Shown: positions 1-7,921 of the stretch, piece by piece
Layout of the letters: each line of letters starts with the position of its first letter
Position numbering within the stretch: position 1 is the first letter of the stretch
IMG/VR virus record: IMGVR_UViG_3300025120_014869
Span: 1 to 64,000 of that record
DNA: 64,000 nt
Reading direction: 5' to 3' (one strand)
Source of the DNA: a virus
Notes under the pieces: model-generated
Databases searched by the model: none
Seen by the model: only the letters and a program-made list of their open reading frames with translations
Told to the model about the DNA's origin: nothing
Made by a program: the position numbers and the translations under genes

Positions 1-515
1 TCTCTAGGAAAGAAAGGATTATCTTGAGGATGTTGCTGATATTGAAGTTGAAGCATTTTAAATAACGTATCAATCTCTTTAATATACTCTTCATCAACTT
101 CTCTCATACCATCATCTTCAATCTTTGGATTTAATTTTGTACGAGGAATAAAGAAAATTATATCAAGTTTAGTTAAAGATTCCCTTACAGTCGGAATACA
201 TTCACTAATAAAATCCTCATCTATATCTGATATACCTTTATCACAAGCCCATAATGAATATACTAAATTATCTAACGGACATCTATCAAAAATAACTTTA
301 TCATCTGAATCAAATTGATCTAAAGTATTTACCATATAATCTAAAATAGCTTTCTGCGTTTCCTTATTAGTTTCTTTACTATGTTTCAATTCCTTATTAA
401 CGATAATATCGCGATAAGTTTCTTTTTCAAAACCATACATACTCCACTCTTGTAAAAAGTCTTGTATTAAAGTACTTTTACCTAAATTTGCTGATCCACA
501 TACTGCTATTCTCAT
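1..515 (-). CDS. P-loop nucleotide kinase-like ATPase (3' end beyond window)
   Basis: Translated by me from ATG at 515; the C-terminus runs off the window start. The N-terminus reads MRIAVCGSANLGKST, a Walker A loop (G7 to S14), followed near residue 75 by FDRCPLDNLVYSLWA, the DR-x-x-x-D type motif of deoxynucleoside-kinase/NadR-like P-loop kinases (AAA_28-like). Substrate cannot be read from the sequence. It is divergently transcribed from the nuclease gene at 573, and the two promoters share a -35 palindrome. Gene reality is solid; specificity unknown. Confidence 0.75.
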   Translation of the reverse strand, partial: MRIAVCGSANLGKSTLIQDFLQEWSMYGFEKETYRDIIVNKELKHSKETNKETQKAILDYMVNTLDQFDSDDKVIFDRCPLDNLVYSLWACDKGISDIDEDFISECIPTVRESLTKLDIIFFIPRTKLNPKIEDDGMREVDEEYIKEIDTLFKMLQLQYQQHPQDNPFFPR

Positions 516-549
516 ATTAATATTTTAATATATAAGATTGATATATCAA
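516..549 (-). promoter_or_regulatory. Early-type promoter of the kinase-like gene
   Basis: On the minus strand TTGATA (549-544), 16 nt, TAAAAT (527-522), then 6 nt to the ATG at 515. The -35 is half of the palindrome TTGATATATCAA shared with the plus-strand promoter. Confidence 0.5.
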
Positions 550-572
550 GTTTATAATATATAATTAATGTA
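538..572 (+). promoter_or_regulatory. Early-type promoter of the PD-(D/E)XK gene
   Basis: TTGATA (538-543), 16 nt, TATAAT (560-565), 7 nt, ATG 573. Start-proximal -10 predicts an mRNA with essentially no leader. Confidence 0.6.
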
Positions 573-1280
573 ATGATTAAGTTTGATAAAAAATCTCACA
601 AGTATGTTTGTGAGAAAACTGGTAAAGAATTAATTTCAACTACCACTCTTATTGGTAAATATAAAAAGCCATTCGATAAAAAAGAGCATGCAACTCGAGT
701 TGCTAATCGAGAAGGATTAGAAGTAGATTTTGTCCTTGAAATGTGGGAGAAAGAAAAAAATAGAGCTTGTGATTATGGTACTAATATTCATGAAGTAATG
801 GAAGATTATCTTACTTTAGGTAAAAAAGAAGATCAATATGAATCTTTATATACATCTTATGATAAATGGAAGCATATTTTTAAAGGTTTTCCTACATTAA
901 TGTGTGAAGAAAAATTATATGATTTAGATAACTTTATTGCAGGTACAGCAGACTTAATTTATGAAAATAAAAATTATTTTATTATCGGTGATTTTAAAAC
1001 TAATAAAGCTTTTAATTTTTATTCTCCTTATAATGAGTTTTTATTACAACCGGTTCATCATTTAAGTGCATGTGAATTTAATACTTACGCATTACAATTA
1101 TCATTTTACGCATATATGTATGAGAAACTTTCAGGTAAGAAATGCGCAGGTTGTGTTATAATGTATAAAGATAAAACAGATAAATTTTACCCTATACGAG
1201 TTAACTATCTGAAGGCTGAAGTGCTTGTTCTAATAAAGCACTACAATGGTCCCAATTCACCACTTTTAAAAAATTCTTAA
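573..1280 (+). CDS. PD-(D/E)XK (RecB/Cas4-like) nuclease family protein
   Basis: 235 aa. The nuclease core is visible as IAGTADLIYENKNYFIIGDFKTNK in two parts: the Asp of GTADL and the D-x-K of GDFKT, followed by the helix motif ALQLSFYAYMYEK (Q-x3-Y) typical of RecB-family exonucleases. Likely acts on DNA ends in host DNA degradation or phage recombination; the exact role is unknown. Its last 80 bp overlap the 3' end of the superoxide dismutase gene on the other strand, and both C-termini look genuine for their families. Expression is from a start-proximal sigma70-type promoter. Confidence 0.75.
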   Translation: MIKFDKKSHKYVCEKTGKELISTTTLIGKYKKPFDKKEHATRVANREGLEVDFVLEMWEKEKNRACDYGTNIHEVMEDYLTLGKKEDQYESLYTSYDKWKHIFKGFPTLMCEEKLYDLDNFIAGTADLIYENKNYFIIGDFKTNKAFNFYSPYNEFLLQPVHHLSACEFNTYALQLSFYAYMYEKLSGKKCAGCVIMYKDKTDKFYPIRVNYLKAEVLVLIKHYNGPNSPLLKNS

Positions 1281-1842
1281 TATATTTTTCTCTATCAGGG
1301 CCATACTTTTTATAATAAGCGTGCTCCCATACATCAATACCAAGAATACAATCACCCATACCATACATTAATGGATTATCTTGATTGTCAGTTTGTATAA
1401 TTTTAAGTTTATTATTTTTTAAAACTAACCATACCCAACCTGACCCGAAATGGGTTTTAGAATTTTCTATAAATTTTTCATAGAAATTTTCAACTGATTT
1501 AAAATCTTTTTCAATATGTTCTTTAATTTTACCTCTTATTGAATGCTTATCAGGAGTCATCATTGACCACCAAATTTGATGATTAAAAGCACCGCCTGCA
1601 TTATTTTTAACTGCATCTTTTCTTTTACCTGCAACTTTTATTAATTTATCTAATGGTGTTTTAGTTGATGTAACTGCATCATTTAATTTTTTAATATAAC
1701 CTTTATAATGTTTATTAAAATGAAGTTTCATTGTTTCTTCATCTATATGCGGTTCTAATGCATCAAATTTATAAGGTAATTTTACTGGTTTATAACCTCC
1801 TACTTGCTCTAAAATTAAGTTTGATAATTCACTATAGTTCAT
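1201..1842 (-). CDS. Fe/Mn superoxide dismutase with N-terminal tag
   Basis: 213 aa. Converts superoxide to peroxide and oxygen. All four metal ligands are present: H41 (HFNKHYKGY), H88 (NHQIWW), D170 and H174 (DVWEHAYY). The family domain normally starts near LPYxxDALEPHI, here residue 22; the preceding residues MNYSELSNLILEQVGG are an extension ending in I-L-E, matching the prohead-protease consensus seen in many other late genes of this window. ATGA overlap with the upstream NUDIX gene puts both under one late promoter. Function as an enzyme is well supported; packaging into the head is my inference. A host-derived auxiliary gene is the likely origin. Confidence 0.9.
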   Translation of the reverse strand: MNYSELSNLILEQVGGYKPVKLPYKFDALEPHIDEETMKLHFNKHYKGYIKKLNDAVTSTKTPLDKLIKVAGKRKDAVKNNAGGAFNHQIWWSMMTPDKHSIRGKIKEHIEKDFKSVENFYEKFIENSKTHFGSGWVWLVLKNNKLKIIQTDNQDNPLMYGMGDCILGIDVWEHAYYKKYGPDREKYIKNFLKVVNWDHCSALLEQALQPSDS

Positions 1843-2228
1843 TTTATTATATTTAGATCCTTTTTAGCTTTATTGTTAAGTTTTATTTTATTAATATCTT
1901 TTACGTTAATAAATTTAAAACCAATATGTTCATCACTTAATTTTACTATATTAGTCTTTAACTTACAACTATAAATTATTCTATTAGGAATACTTTTTAA
2001 AATTTTCAAATTTGATATTTTTATACCGGTTTCTTCAAAAAATTCTCTTTTTGCTCCATCTAAATAAGATTCACCTTTTTCTACATGACCACCTGGAACT
2101 TCAAAAGTATTATCTTTATTCTTTAATAATAATATTTTGCCTCTATAGAAAGCTATAGTTTTTGCAGATAGATTAGAATCCTTTTTTGGACGATTATTAG
2201 CAAACTCTTTAAATAAAGATATTCTCAT
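1839..2228 (-). CDS. NUDIX hydrolase
   Basis: 129 aa. The NUDIX box spans residues 46-68 (GGHVEKGES ... REFFEETG, with the REFFEE core), so it should hydrolyse a nucleoside diphosphate linked to another moiety; the substrate is not predictable. N-terminus MRISLFKEFANNRP resembles the tagged late proteins but lacks a clear L/I-x-E. First gene of a two-gene late operon with superoxide dismutase, 4-bp overlap. Confidence 0.85.
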   Translation of the reverse strand: MRISLFKEFANNRPKKDSNLSAKTIAFYRGKILLLKNKDNTFEVPGGHVEKGESYLDGAKREFFEETGIKISNLKILKSIPNRIIYSCKLKTNIVKLSDEHIGFKFINVKDINKIKLNNKAKKDLNIIK

Positions 2229-2235
2229 ATAAATA
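2228..2235 (+). promoter_or_regulatory. Late promoter word TATAAATA, plus strand
   Basis: Exact TATAAATA; 30 nt before the ATG at 2266, so this transcript would have a short leader, unlike most late genes here. Confidence 0.45.
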
Positions 2236-2241
2236 TTTATT
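2229..2241 (-). promoter_or_regulatory. Late promoter, NUDIX-SOD operon
   Basis: AATAAATA (2241-2234) then 5 nt to ATG 2228. It interlocks with a plus-strand TATAAATA at 2228-2235. Confidence 0.6.
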
Positions 2242-2265
2242 TAACAAAAAATAAAATAAAATGAT

Positions 2266-2748
2266 ATGTTTGGACTTATTACAATGCTACTCACAACTCT
2301 CGGCGCAACGGGTATGGGTTCTATGCTTAAAATTGTTGGCGGTGTTTTCTCAGGGATGTCAGATGCTAAAGAGATGTCTGCAAGAAGAGAACTTATTAGG
2401 GATATGCAACTTAAAGGAGCTAATCTTGAATTTCAAAAAACGGTCTTTGGTGAAGTCAATGCAGATACTTCTGCTTTCACTAGGGGTACTCGCAGGCTCA
2501 TCGCTCTTATCGGGATGTGCAACTTCGCAGTTATTTCAATTCTCTGCACCCTCTACCCTGGAGTCGAACTCATCACTTTCACCCCACCAGAAAACAAAGA
2601 AGCAATTAAAATCCTCTGGGGACTCATCACCTTCCCAAGTGGAGCAGATATTACCACGGCAATTACAACAGGACACATTTCTCTTGTATCAATCGCCACT
2701 CTGGGCGCGATAGTTGGATTTTACTTCACACCTGGTGGTAAGAGATAA
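2266..2748 (+). CDS. Small membrane protein, holin-like (3-TM) candidate
   Basis: 160 aa with hydrophobic stretches at about residues 2-30, 78-100 and 133-153 and a charged middle (SARRELIRDMQLKG). The layout, including the RGTRRLIALIGM segment before the second membrane helix, resembles three-helix holin-like proteins found in phages and gene-transfer agents; this is weak homology by eye. Base composition is clearly GC-richer than its neighbours, which may mean recent acquisition. Ends back-to-back with the cyclase gene on the other strand (TAA then TTA). Could instead be a structural membrane protein. Confidence 0.5.
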   Translation: MFGLITMLLTTLGATGMGSMLKIVGGVFSGMSDAKEMSARRELIRDMQLKGANLEFQKTVFGEVNADTSAFTRGTRRLIALIGMCNFAVISILCTLYPGVELITFTPPENKEAIKILWGLITFPSGADITTAITTGHISLVSIATLGAIVGFYFTPGGKR

Positions 2749-4797
2749 TTACTTGCTTGTAGCTCTGTAAACCTTATCCCAATCTTCACCTGGATCATTA
2801 TCTTTTAATTCCATAACTCTTTCTCTCATTACGTTATAATAAAAGTCAATAGGAGATTTTTTTAATAATATTTCATCTAATAAGATAATAGCTTTCATCC
2901 AATCTCTATTCTTATAATGCTTAAGAAATGATTCATGTTTTATATAATTAAAAGGTTCATCTAATACGGTATATATTTGTATACCTTCTTTCTTTCCTTT
3001 AACAGCTATTTTATCTAATTCTATAAATTTAAACTTATCTTCAATGTGTCTTATAGTTTCTCTACCTAATAATATTTTTACCCCATAAGATTTAGTTTGA
3101 CCTTCCAATCTAGCAGCTAAATTAACTCCATCTCCTAAACATGTATAATCGAATCTTTGATCAGATCCCATGTTACCTACAACAACATTACCAGTATTAA
3201 TACCTATACCAATTGCAAGTTCCTTTTTACCTTCTTTTTTAAGTTCCTCATTTAGTTCATCTAATTTTTTAAACATCTCTAAGGAAGTTTCAATAGATCT
3301 AACTCTATGTGAAATTCTATCACCTTCAATAGGTGCGTTCCAGAAAGCCATTAAAGCATCTCCTATATATTTGTCAATTGTCCCGCCAGATTCCATAACT
3401 AAATACGTCATCGGGGTAAGATATCTGTTAATCAGATTGGTTAAATCTTGTGGATTATCTTTAAATTGTTCACTAATTGTGGTAAATCCTCTTATATCTG
3501 AAAATAATATTGAAAGTTCCTGTGTTTCTCCGCCTAATTTAAGCATTTCTGGATTTTTTTGTAGCTTTTTAACTATTTCAGGAGCTAAATAGTGTTCAAA
3601 TTGTTTTTTAATCTGCATTTTTCCTTTATATTCATGGATAAATCTTAAGAATATAGCAATTGTAAATACTATAAATGAACTATACACTGGGTAGGTAAAA
3701 TCTATCAATAAATTATGTTTAATAAAGAGATCAAAGCCTAAAATAGGTAAAGATAACACTACTAAACTTATAAGTACCCCATTTACCACCCATAGAAAGT
3801 TAAGAGCACATAGCGTTAACAATAAACTAAGAGCTAACGTAAAAGCTATTTCATATAACGTAGATTCAACAGGTCTTATTAACGCATTATCATGTGCTAA
3901 AGTTTCAATTACTTGCATATTAAGCTCATGACCATTGCTAATTGATATAGGAGTTGCTACTGAGTTAGATAAACCTTCTGCAGTTAAAGCTATAACGGTA
4001 ATTCTATTTTCAACACTTGACCAATCATCACTTACAACTGAAATTTTATCAAATTTTGTATCAAAATTAATCCAAATACGTGCATTTTCATCAGTCTTGT
4101 ATGTACCTGCATTTTTTAAACGTATAGCGTTAACACCAGCATGGTCTGTTTTAACTTGATATGATTCATCCCCAACTAATACTCTTAAAACTTCAAGAGG
4201 TAAAGTAGGATAAACTTCTCCTTTAACTTGTATCATTAAAGGCATACGTCTAACTACACCATCTAACTCTGGAGCTGTAACAGTCATACCTACTCCTTTA
4301 GCAAATAAACGTACATCTTCGATAGGACCAATACCATTAGGATAATCATATAACCAATCTGTTAATTCTACTGAACCTATAGCAGTTATTTTTTGCGATA
4401 CTAACTCACCCTTACCTTGTATTGACGCTGACTGTGCAGTAACTACTGGTAAAGCAAATAAAGTTGTTCTAAAAGTATCATCTCCTCCTAGTCTATCTTC
4501 TTCAGCAAATAAAATTGGTACCACAACAAGAGCTGCTCCATTCATATAAGCTTTTTCAATATAACTTGATAAAATATCTCGTTTCCAAGGCCATTGCCCA
4601 TGTTTTTCAAGACTTGCTTCATCTAATTCTACTATAGTAAATAATTCAGACTGTCTAATATTTTGAGTTTTTTGATAATAGTCTAAACCTTTCAGTCTTA
4701 AAATTTCTACTGGGTATGGATCATATATTCTTAATGCTGAAAACAATACTGCAACTAATGCACAGTATAAGAAAGGTTTAAATTTGTTAAGTTTCAT
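2749..4797 (-). CDS. CHASE2-domain class III adenylate/guanylate cyclase
   Basis: 682 aa. Order: N-terminal membrane helix (about 8-24), an extracytoplasmic CHASE2 sensor domain (about 30-300), three membrane helices (about 310-385), and a class III nucleotide cyclase domain (about 400-620). Catalytic signatures are intact: FSDIRGFT with D434, KYIGDALMAFW with D480 as metal ligands, and TCLGDGVNLAARLE. It should make cAMP (or cGMP) at the inner membrane in response to an envelope signal. It overlaps the FecR-domain gene by 4 bp; FecR-CHASE2-cyclase pairs are known in bacteria. Very unusual in a phage. Regulatory target unknown. Confidence 0.9.
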   Translation of the reverse strand: MKLNKFKPFLYCALVAVLFSALRIYDPYPVEILRLKGLDYYQKTQNIRQSELFTIVELDEASLEKHGQWPWKRDILSSYIEKAYMNGAALVVVPILFAEEDRLGGDDTFRTTLFALPVVTAQSASIQGKGELVSQKITAIGSVELTDWLYDYPNGIGPIEDVRLFAKGVGMTVTAPELDGVVRRMPLMIQVKGEVYPTLPLEVLRVLVGDESYQVKTDHAGVNAIRLKNAGTYKTDENARIWINFDTKFDKISVVSDDWSSVENRITVIALTAEGLSNSVATPISISNGHELNMQVIETLAHDNALIRPVESTLYEIAFTLALSLLLTLCALNFLWVVNGVLISLVVLSLPILGFDLFIKHNLLIDFTYPVYSSFIVFTIAIFLRFIHEYKGKMQIKKQFEHYLAPEIVKKLQKNPEMLKLGGETQELSILFSDIRGFTTISEQFKDNPQDLTNLINRYLTPMTYLVMESGGTIDKYIGDALMAFWNAPIEGDRISHRVRSIETSLEMFKKLDELNEELKKEGKKELAIGIGINTGNVVVGNMGSDQRFDYTCLGDGVNLAARLEGQTKSYGVKILLGRETIRHIEDKFKFIELDKIAVKGKKEGIQIYTVLDEPFNYIKHESFLKHYKNRDWMKAIILLDEILLKKSPIDFYYNVMRERVMELKDNDPGEDWDKVYRATSK

Positions 4798-5921
4798 TGT
4801 TGATTAATATTTATAATTACTTGTCCACCGTTGTTATGATCGCCAGATATAAACGTACCTTGATTTTCATAATTAACTGAAACAGATGAAGTTGGGTCAA
4901 AAGATATACTAACTTTATTTTGATTTTCTTCAGCTATAAAATATATTCTATTATCTATTTCAGTAAAGATTGATTTTGCTTCTTGTTCAGATACTATTAT
5001 TTTTTCAAAAGCAATTATTTCTTGTTCTCTTTCGATTAATTCTTCCTCGTTTATACCTTCTTCAACATCAGTTTGATCCTCTTCTGGTTCGGGTTCTGGC
5101 TCAGGCTCTGCTTCTGGTTCAGCTTCTTTTTTATCACCATCTTCTTTTTTATCATTATTATCTTCCTTTGAATCATCACCTTCATCTTCTTCTGCCTCTT
5201 CTTCAGCTTCTTCATCCGCTTCTTTATCTTCCTTTTCTTTTTGTTCTTGCTTTTTAAATTTAGATATATTTGTACGAGATAGAACAACTGGAGGAGTAGG
5301 TGGTGAAATCATACTTGTAACAACTGTATTTTCAAATGGTATAGTTAAAAGTACACTACCAGATATATTACTAACTTCAATTTTACCTGTATATTCATTA
5401 CCAAAACTATCTAAAGAAGGTAGTAAAGTAAATGAACTTTTACCGGATTCTGATACAGTTATATTGAAATCAGTACCTCTAACTGAAACTGAAGCAGTTG
5501 GTGTACTTATTTTTATATTTTCTTTATTAGCTATTAAACCTGACGTATATCTAATATTACCTAATGATGCTTTTAAATTTAATTTACCTTTTTTTGTATT
5601 AGGTTCATATACGAAATCATCAATTACTAATTCACTATATTCTTTTATTTTTACTTTCGTGTTATCTTCAAACACTAAATGAACGACGCCATTGAGTGTC
5701 TCAATAACGTCGTCCATATTTATTAAAGTACCTTTTTCAGTTAATATTTTATCATTACTTCTTATAATTTGTGCTGGTTGTGATTGGTAACTTACTTTAC
5801 CAACTGAACCAAAACAAACATTAACTATTAAAAAATTAAGGGTTAGTACCGTTACCCAAGTATATAACTGAGTTACTTGGATTAAGCGGTGGTGAAATAT
5901 CTGCTGTATTATAGAATCCAT
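4794..5921 (-). CDS. FecR-domain envelope protein with acidic linker
   Basis: 375 aa. A hydrophobic segment (about residues 22-38) is followed by a FecR-type beta domain (about 45-190; includes GTLINMDDVIETLNG and STPTASVSVRGTDF, a hallmark of FecR-like proteins), then a long Glu/Lys/Asp/Pro low-complexity linker (about 215-290) and a beta-rich tail. The upstream gene is overlapped by 86 bp because no ATG, GTG or TTG exists in frame between 5921 and the hydrophobic segment, so the start is uncertain. It likely works with the cyclase directly downstream, as in bacterial FecR/CHASE2 pairs. Confidence 0.75.
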   Translation of the reverse strand: MDSIIQQIFHHRLIQVTQLYTWVTVLTLNFLIVNVCFGSVGKVSYQSQPAQIIRSNDKILTEKGTLINMDDVIETLNGVVHLVFEDNTKVKIKEYSELVIDDFVYEPNTKKGKLNLKASLGNIRYTSGLIANKENIKISTPTASVSVRGTDFNITVSESGKSSFTLLPSLDSFGNEYTGKIEVSNISGSVLLTIPFENTVVTSMISPPTPPVVLSRTNISKFKKQEQKEKEDKEADEEAEEEAEEDEGDDSKEDNNDKKEDGDKKEAEPEAEPEPEPEPEEDQTDVEEGINEEELIEREQEIIAFEKIIVSEQEAKSIFTEIDNRIYFIAEENQNKVSISFDPTSSVSVNYENQGTFISGDHNNGGQVIININQQ

Positions 5922-6582
5922 CTGATTGAATTATTGCGAATGAAGTATCACTACCAACGTGCGTTAATTCAAGAACTTGTGAATTAAGACCAGCTTGGTG
6001 TATATCTAATTGATTATTACTACCAGCAATATCAACTATTTGTGTATGTCCTATACCTCCAGGATTACCTTCTTGTACTGATGCTACACTATTAAAACCA
6101 CCAAAAACATTATAGTCGATTTTAGAAAATGATGTATCATTTAAACTAAAATCAATTTGATTATTTGTGCCGTATACATTTAAATCAAAATCTTGATTAT
6201 TAATTAAAGCTGTATTACCATCTATATAACCTTCAATTTTAAGTAAATTACTATCACCTACTACAGCAATATCTAAATCATTTTTATCACCATTAAAGTA
6301 AATATCGAAAGCATTATTGTTACCTTCAGTATATATGTCAACTAATGTTTCATCTCCTTCAGAGTCCCAAATAATACTATTTGTATTACCTAATTGTATG
6401 ATAGTAAAGATGTTACTATCACCGTTAATATATGCAAAATTATCTCCCGAGCCGATAGAATTGTCATCTCCTATTTGTGTTATATCATAGGTACCAGTGT
6501 TACCTACTTGATCAATGTAAATTTCATTATCTGCATAGAGTAATGAACTGAATAATAATGTAAGAAGTGTAATGTATTTCAT
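5836..6582 (-). CDS. Curlin-repeat (CsgA/CsgB-like) secreted protein
   Basis: 248 aa from ATG 6582, chosen because it begins a signal peptide (MKYITLLTLLFSSLLYA) and has a late promoter 5 nt upstream; a TTG further up is not needed. The mature part is built of about ten degenerate repeats of roughly 20 residues with alternating hydrophobics and G-x-x-N turns, e.g. IDQVGNTGTYDITQIGDDNS, as in curli subunits. It is Asn/Asp/Gly-rich and nearly free of Lys. It is the plausible substrate of the adjacent CsgG/CsgF secretion genes. Amyloid formation is inferred, not shown. Confidence 0.8.
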   Translation of the reverse strand: MKYITLLTLLFSSLLYADNEIYIDQVGNTGTYDITQIGDDNSIGSGDNFAYINGDSNIFTIIQLGNTNSIIWDSEGDETLVDIYTEGNNNAFDIYFNGDKNDLDIAVVGDSNLLKIEGYIDGNTALINNQDFDLNVYGTNNQIDFSLNDTSFSKIDYNVFGGFNSVASVQEGNPGGIGHTQIVDIAGSNNQLDIHQAGLNSQVLELTHVGSDTSFAIIQSDGFYNTADISPPLNPSNSVIYLGNGTNP

Positions 6583-6595
6583 ATAATTATTTATC
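6583..6595 (-). promoter_or_regulatory. Late promoter of the curlin-like gene
   Basis: GATAAATA (6595-6588), 5 nt, ATG 6582; lies over the 3' end of csgG. Confidence 0.6.
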
Positions 6596-7459
6596 AATTT
6601 TTATAAGATAATTGTCATTATCTAAAAGATTTACATCATTACTAACTTTATGGTTCTTATCTTCATCTAACTCCCATATACCTTTTTCATCTCCTTTATG
6701 AATTAAATCTATTATAGCTGCGGCTATAGCACATCTTACTGCTATAGAATTACGTTCATTATTAGTTACACCAAATTCTCCTTCCATTAATTCAGGTTCA
6801 GTATCTAAATCAATATACTTAAAATATGTATTAGCTGATCCTATGCTTAATATAGTTTTTGATACAGTAGATGATAATAATACTTCACCTGTTTGAGAAC
6901 TAACCATACGAAGAGAAATAGTTACTACATCTTTTCTGTATTGTTTGCCAGCTCCTACTCCTTTAAAGAACAATCCTACCCCACCAGTAACATAATTACT
7001 TTCAAAAGATATTATACCACCTTCTACTATTAAACCTGCATATAACATTGGTTGTATATCAGGAAGATTTTTATCATCAAAACTTTGTCTTGTATTTTTT
7101 ATTAAATTTCTTTCAGTTAAAACGTTTTGTAAACCCTCTCTTTCTAAAACTTTAAACCATTCACCATTTCCAGCATTTAATAATTCTTCTACCAACCACG
7201 CATAACCTCCTTGTGTTACTGATGACGAAAAACTTGCAAAAGCATCTCCTTCTTTTCGTTGTCCTGTAAGATCTTTGAATGAATACGGTGCTACAAAAAC
7301 GTGACCTTTTTTAAGTTTAGGATATTCATAATTTTGCCATATAAATTTATTATTTTCAATTGAATATCTTTTTATATTATCATTTTGTGGTAAGTTTCTG
7401 ACTGGCATTGTAGCACAACCAGAAAAGAATATAATAGATAAAAGTAATAAAATTTTCAT
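6587..7459 (-). CDS. csgG: CsgG-like curli secretion channel lipoprotein
   Basis: 290 aa. N-terminal lipoprotein signal MKILLLLSIIFFSGCATMP with a lipobox ending at C15. The body follows E. coli CsgG closely: VAPYSFKDLTGQRK, WFKVLEREGLQNVLTERNLI, LIVEGGIISFESNYVTGGVG, SSQTGEVLLSSTVSKTILS and the late acidic LMEGEFGVTNNE. CsgG forms a nonameric outer-membrane pore for curlin export. It lies 1 nt after csgF and just before the curlin-repeat gene. Near full length compared with E. coli (277 aa). Recognition is strong. Confidence 0.93.
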   Translation of the reverse strand: MKILLLLSIIFFSGCATMPVRNLPQNDNIKRYSIENNKFIWQNYEYPKLKKGHVFVAPYSFKDLTGQRKEGDAFASFSSSVTQGGYAWLVEELLNAGNGEWFKVLEREGLQNVLTERNLIKNTRQSFDDKNLPDIQPMLYAGLIVEGGIISFESNYVTGGVGLFFKGVGAGKQYRKDVVTISLRMVSSQTGEVLLSSTVSKTILSIGSANTYFKYIDLDTEPELMEGEFGVTNNERNSIAVRCAIAAAIIDLIHKGDEKGIWELDEDKNHKVSNDVNLLDNDNYLIKIDK

Positions 7460-7460
7460 A

Positions 7461-7904
7461 TTATGGTGTGGGTATATATAATGAACCTACAGGTATTGTA
7501 ATTGTTGTCATACCCCCTGTTAAAGTATCGTAAACGTCTAAAATAATATTATCTGAATTTTGGGTCCAAGTAATAGTACTATCCTCTAAAGTAAATGAAC
7601 CGGTGGCTCCTGATTCTGAAAATAATTGCTCTGTAATAGATTTAGTTAATTCTGAATAAATTCTAGATTGTAAATTTGTCATAAAAACATTTACTGGCTC
7701 TCTAGATTCTGCTAATGTTAACTGTAATGCTAATGCTTCTGCCTCTTCAACTAAATTTGTTTTTCTAGTGAAAGATATATTTTCAATATTTAAAATATGG
7801 CTTGAATAGCCTATACCATTAAATGTTGGAGATTTAAATTGAAATTTTAATTCACTTGATATCAATGCTATAGGTAAAATTAAAAAAAGAAATATCTTTT
7901 TCAT
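7461..7904 (-). CDS. csgF: CsgF-like curli assembly protein
   Basis: 147 aa. Signal peptide MKKIFLFLILPIALISS followed by ELKFQFKSPTFNGIGYSSHILN, corresponding to the mature CsgF start (TMTFQFRNPNFGG), the part that inserts in the CsgG pore. The rest (TNLQSRIYSELTKSITEQ) matches CsgF FTQAIQSQILGGL. CsgF sits at the CsgG exit and couples export to nucleation. Immediately upstream of csgG with its own late promoter. Confidence 0.88.
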   Translation of the reverse strand: MKKIFLFLILPIALISSELKFQFKSPTFNGIGYSSHILNIENISFTRKTNLVEEAEALALQLTLAESREPVNVFMTNLQSRIYSELTKSITEQLFSESGATGSFTLEDSTITWTQNSDNIILDVYDTLTGGMTTITIPVGSLYIPTP

Positions 7905-7919
7905 AGAAAATTATTTATA
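7905..7919 (-). promoter_or_regulatory. Late promoter of csgF
   Basis: TATAAATA (7919-7912), 7 nt, ATG 7904. Confidence 0.6.
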
Positions 7920-7921
7920 GA

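Noticed and set aside
2261-2713. 150-aa frame overlapping the holin-like gene
   Set aside because: Same strand, different frame; lacks a coherent composition, while the frame at 2266 has membrane segments and runs to the cyclase stop.
3170-3592. 140-aa plus-strand frame opposite the cyclase
   Set aside because: The cyclase motifs on the minus strand fully explain the region.
5051-5287. 78-aa Lys-rich minus-strand frame within the FecR gene
   Set aside because: It is the shifted reading of the Glu/Lys repeat linker of the FecR protein.
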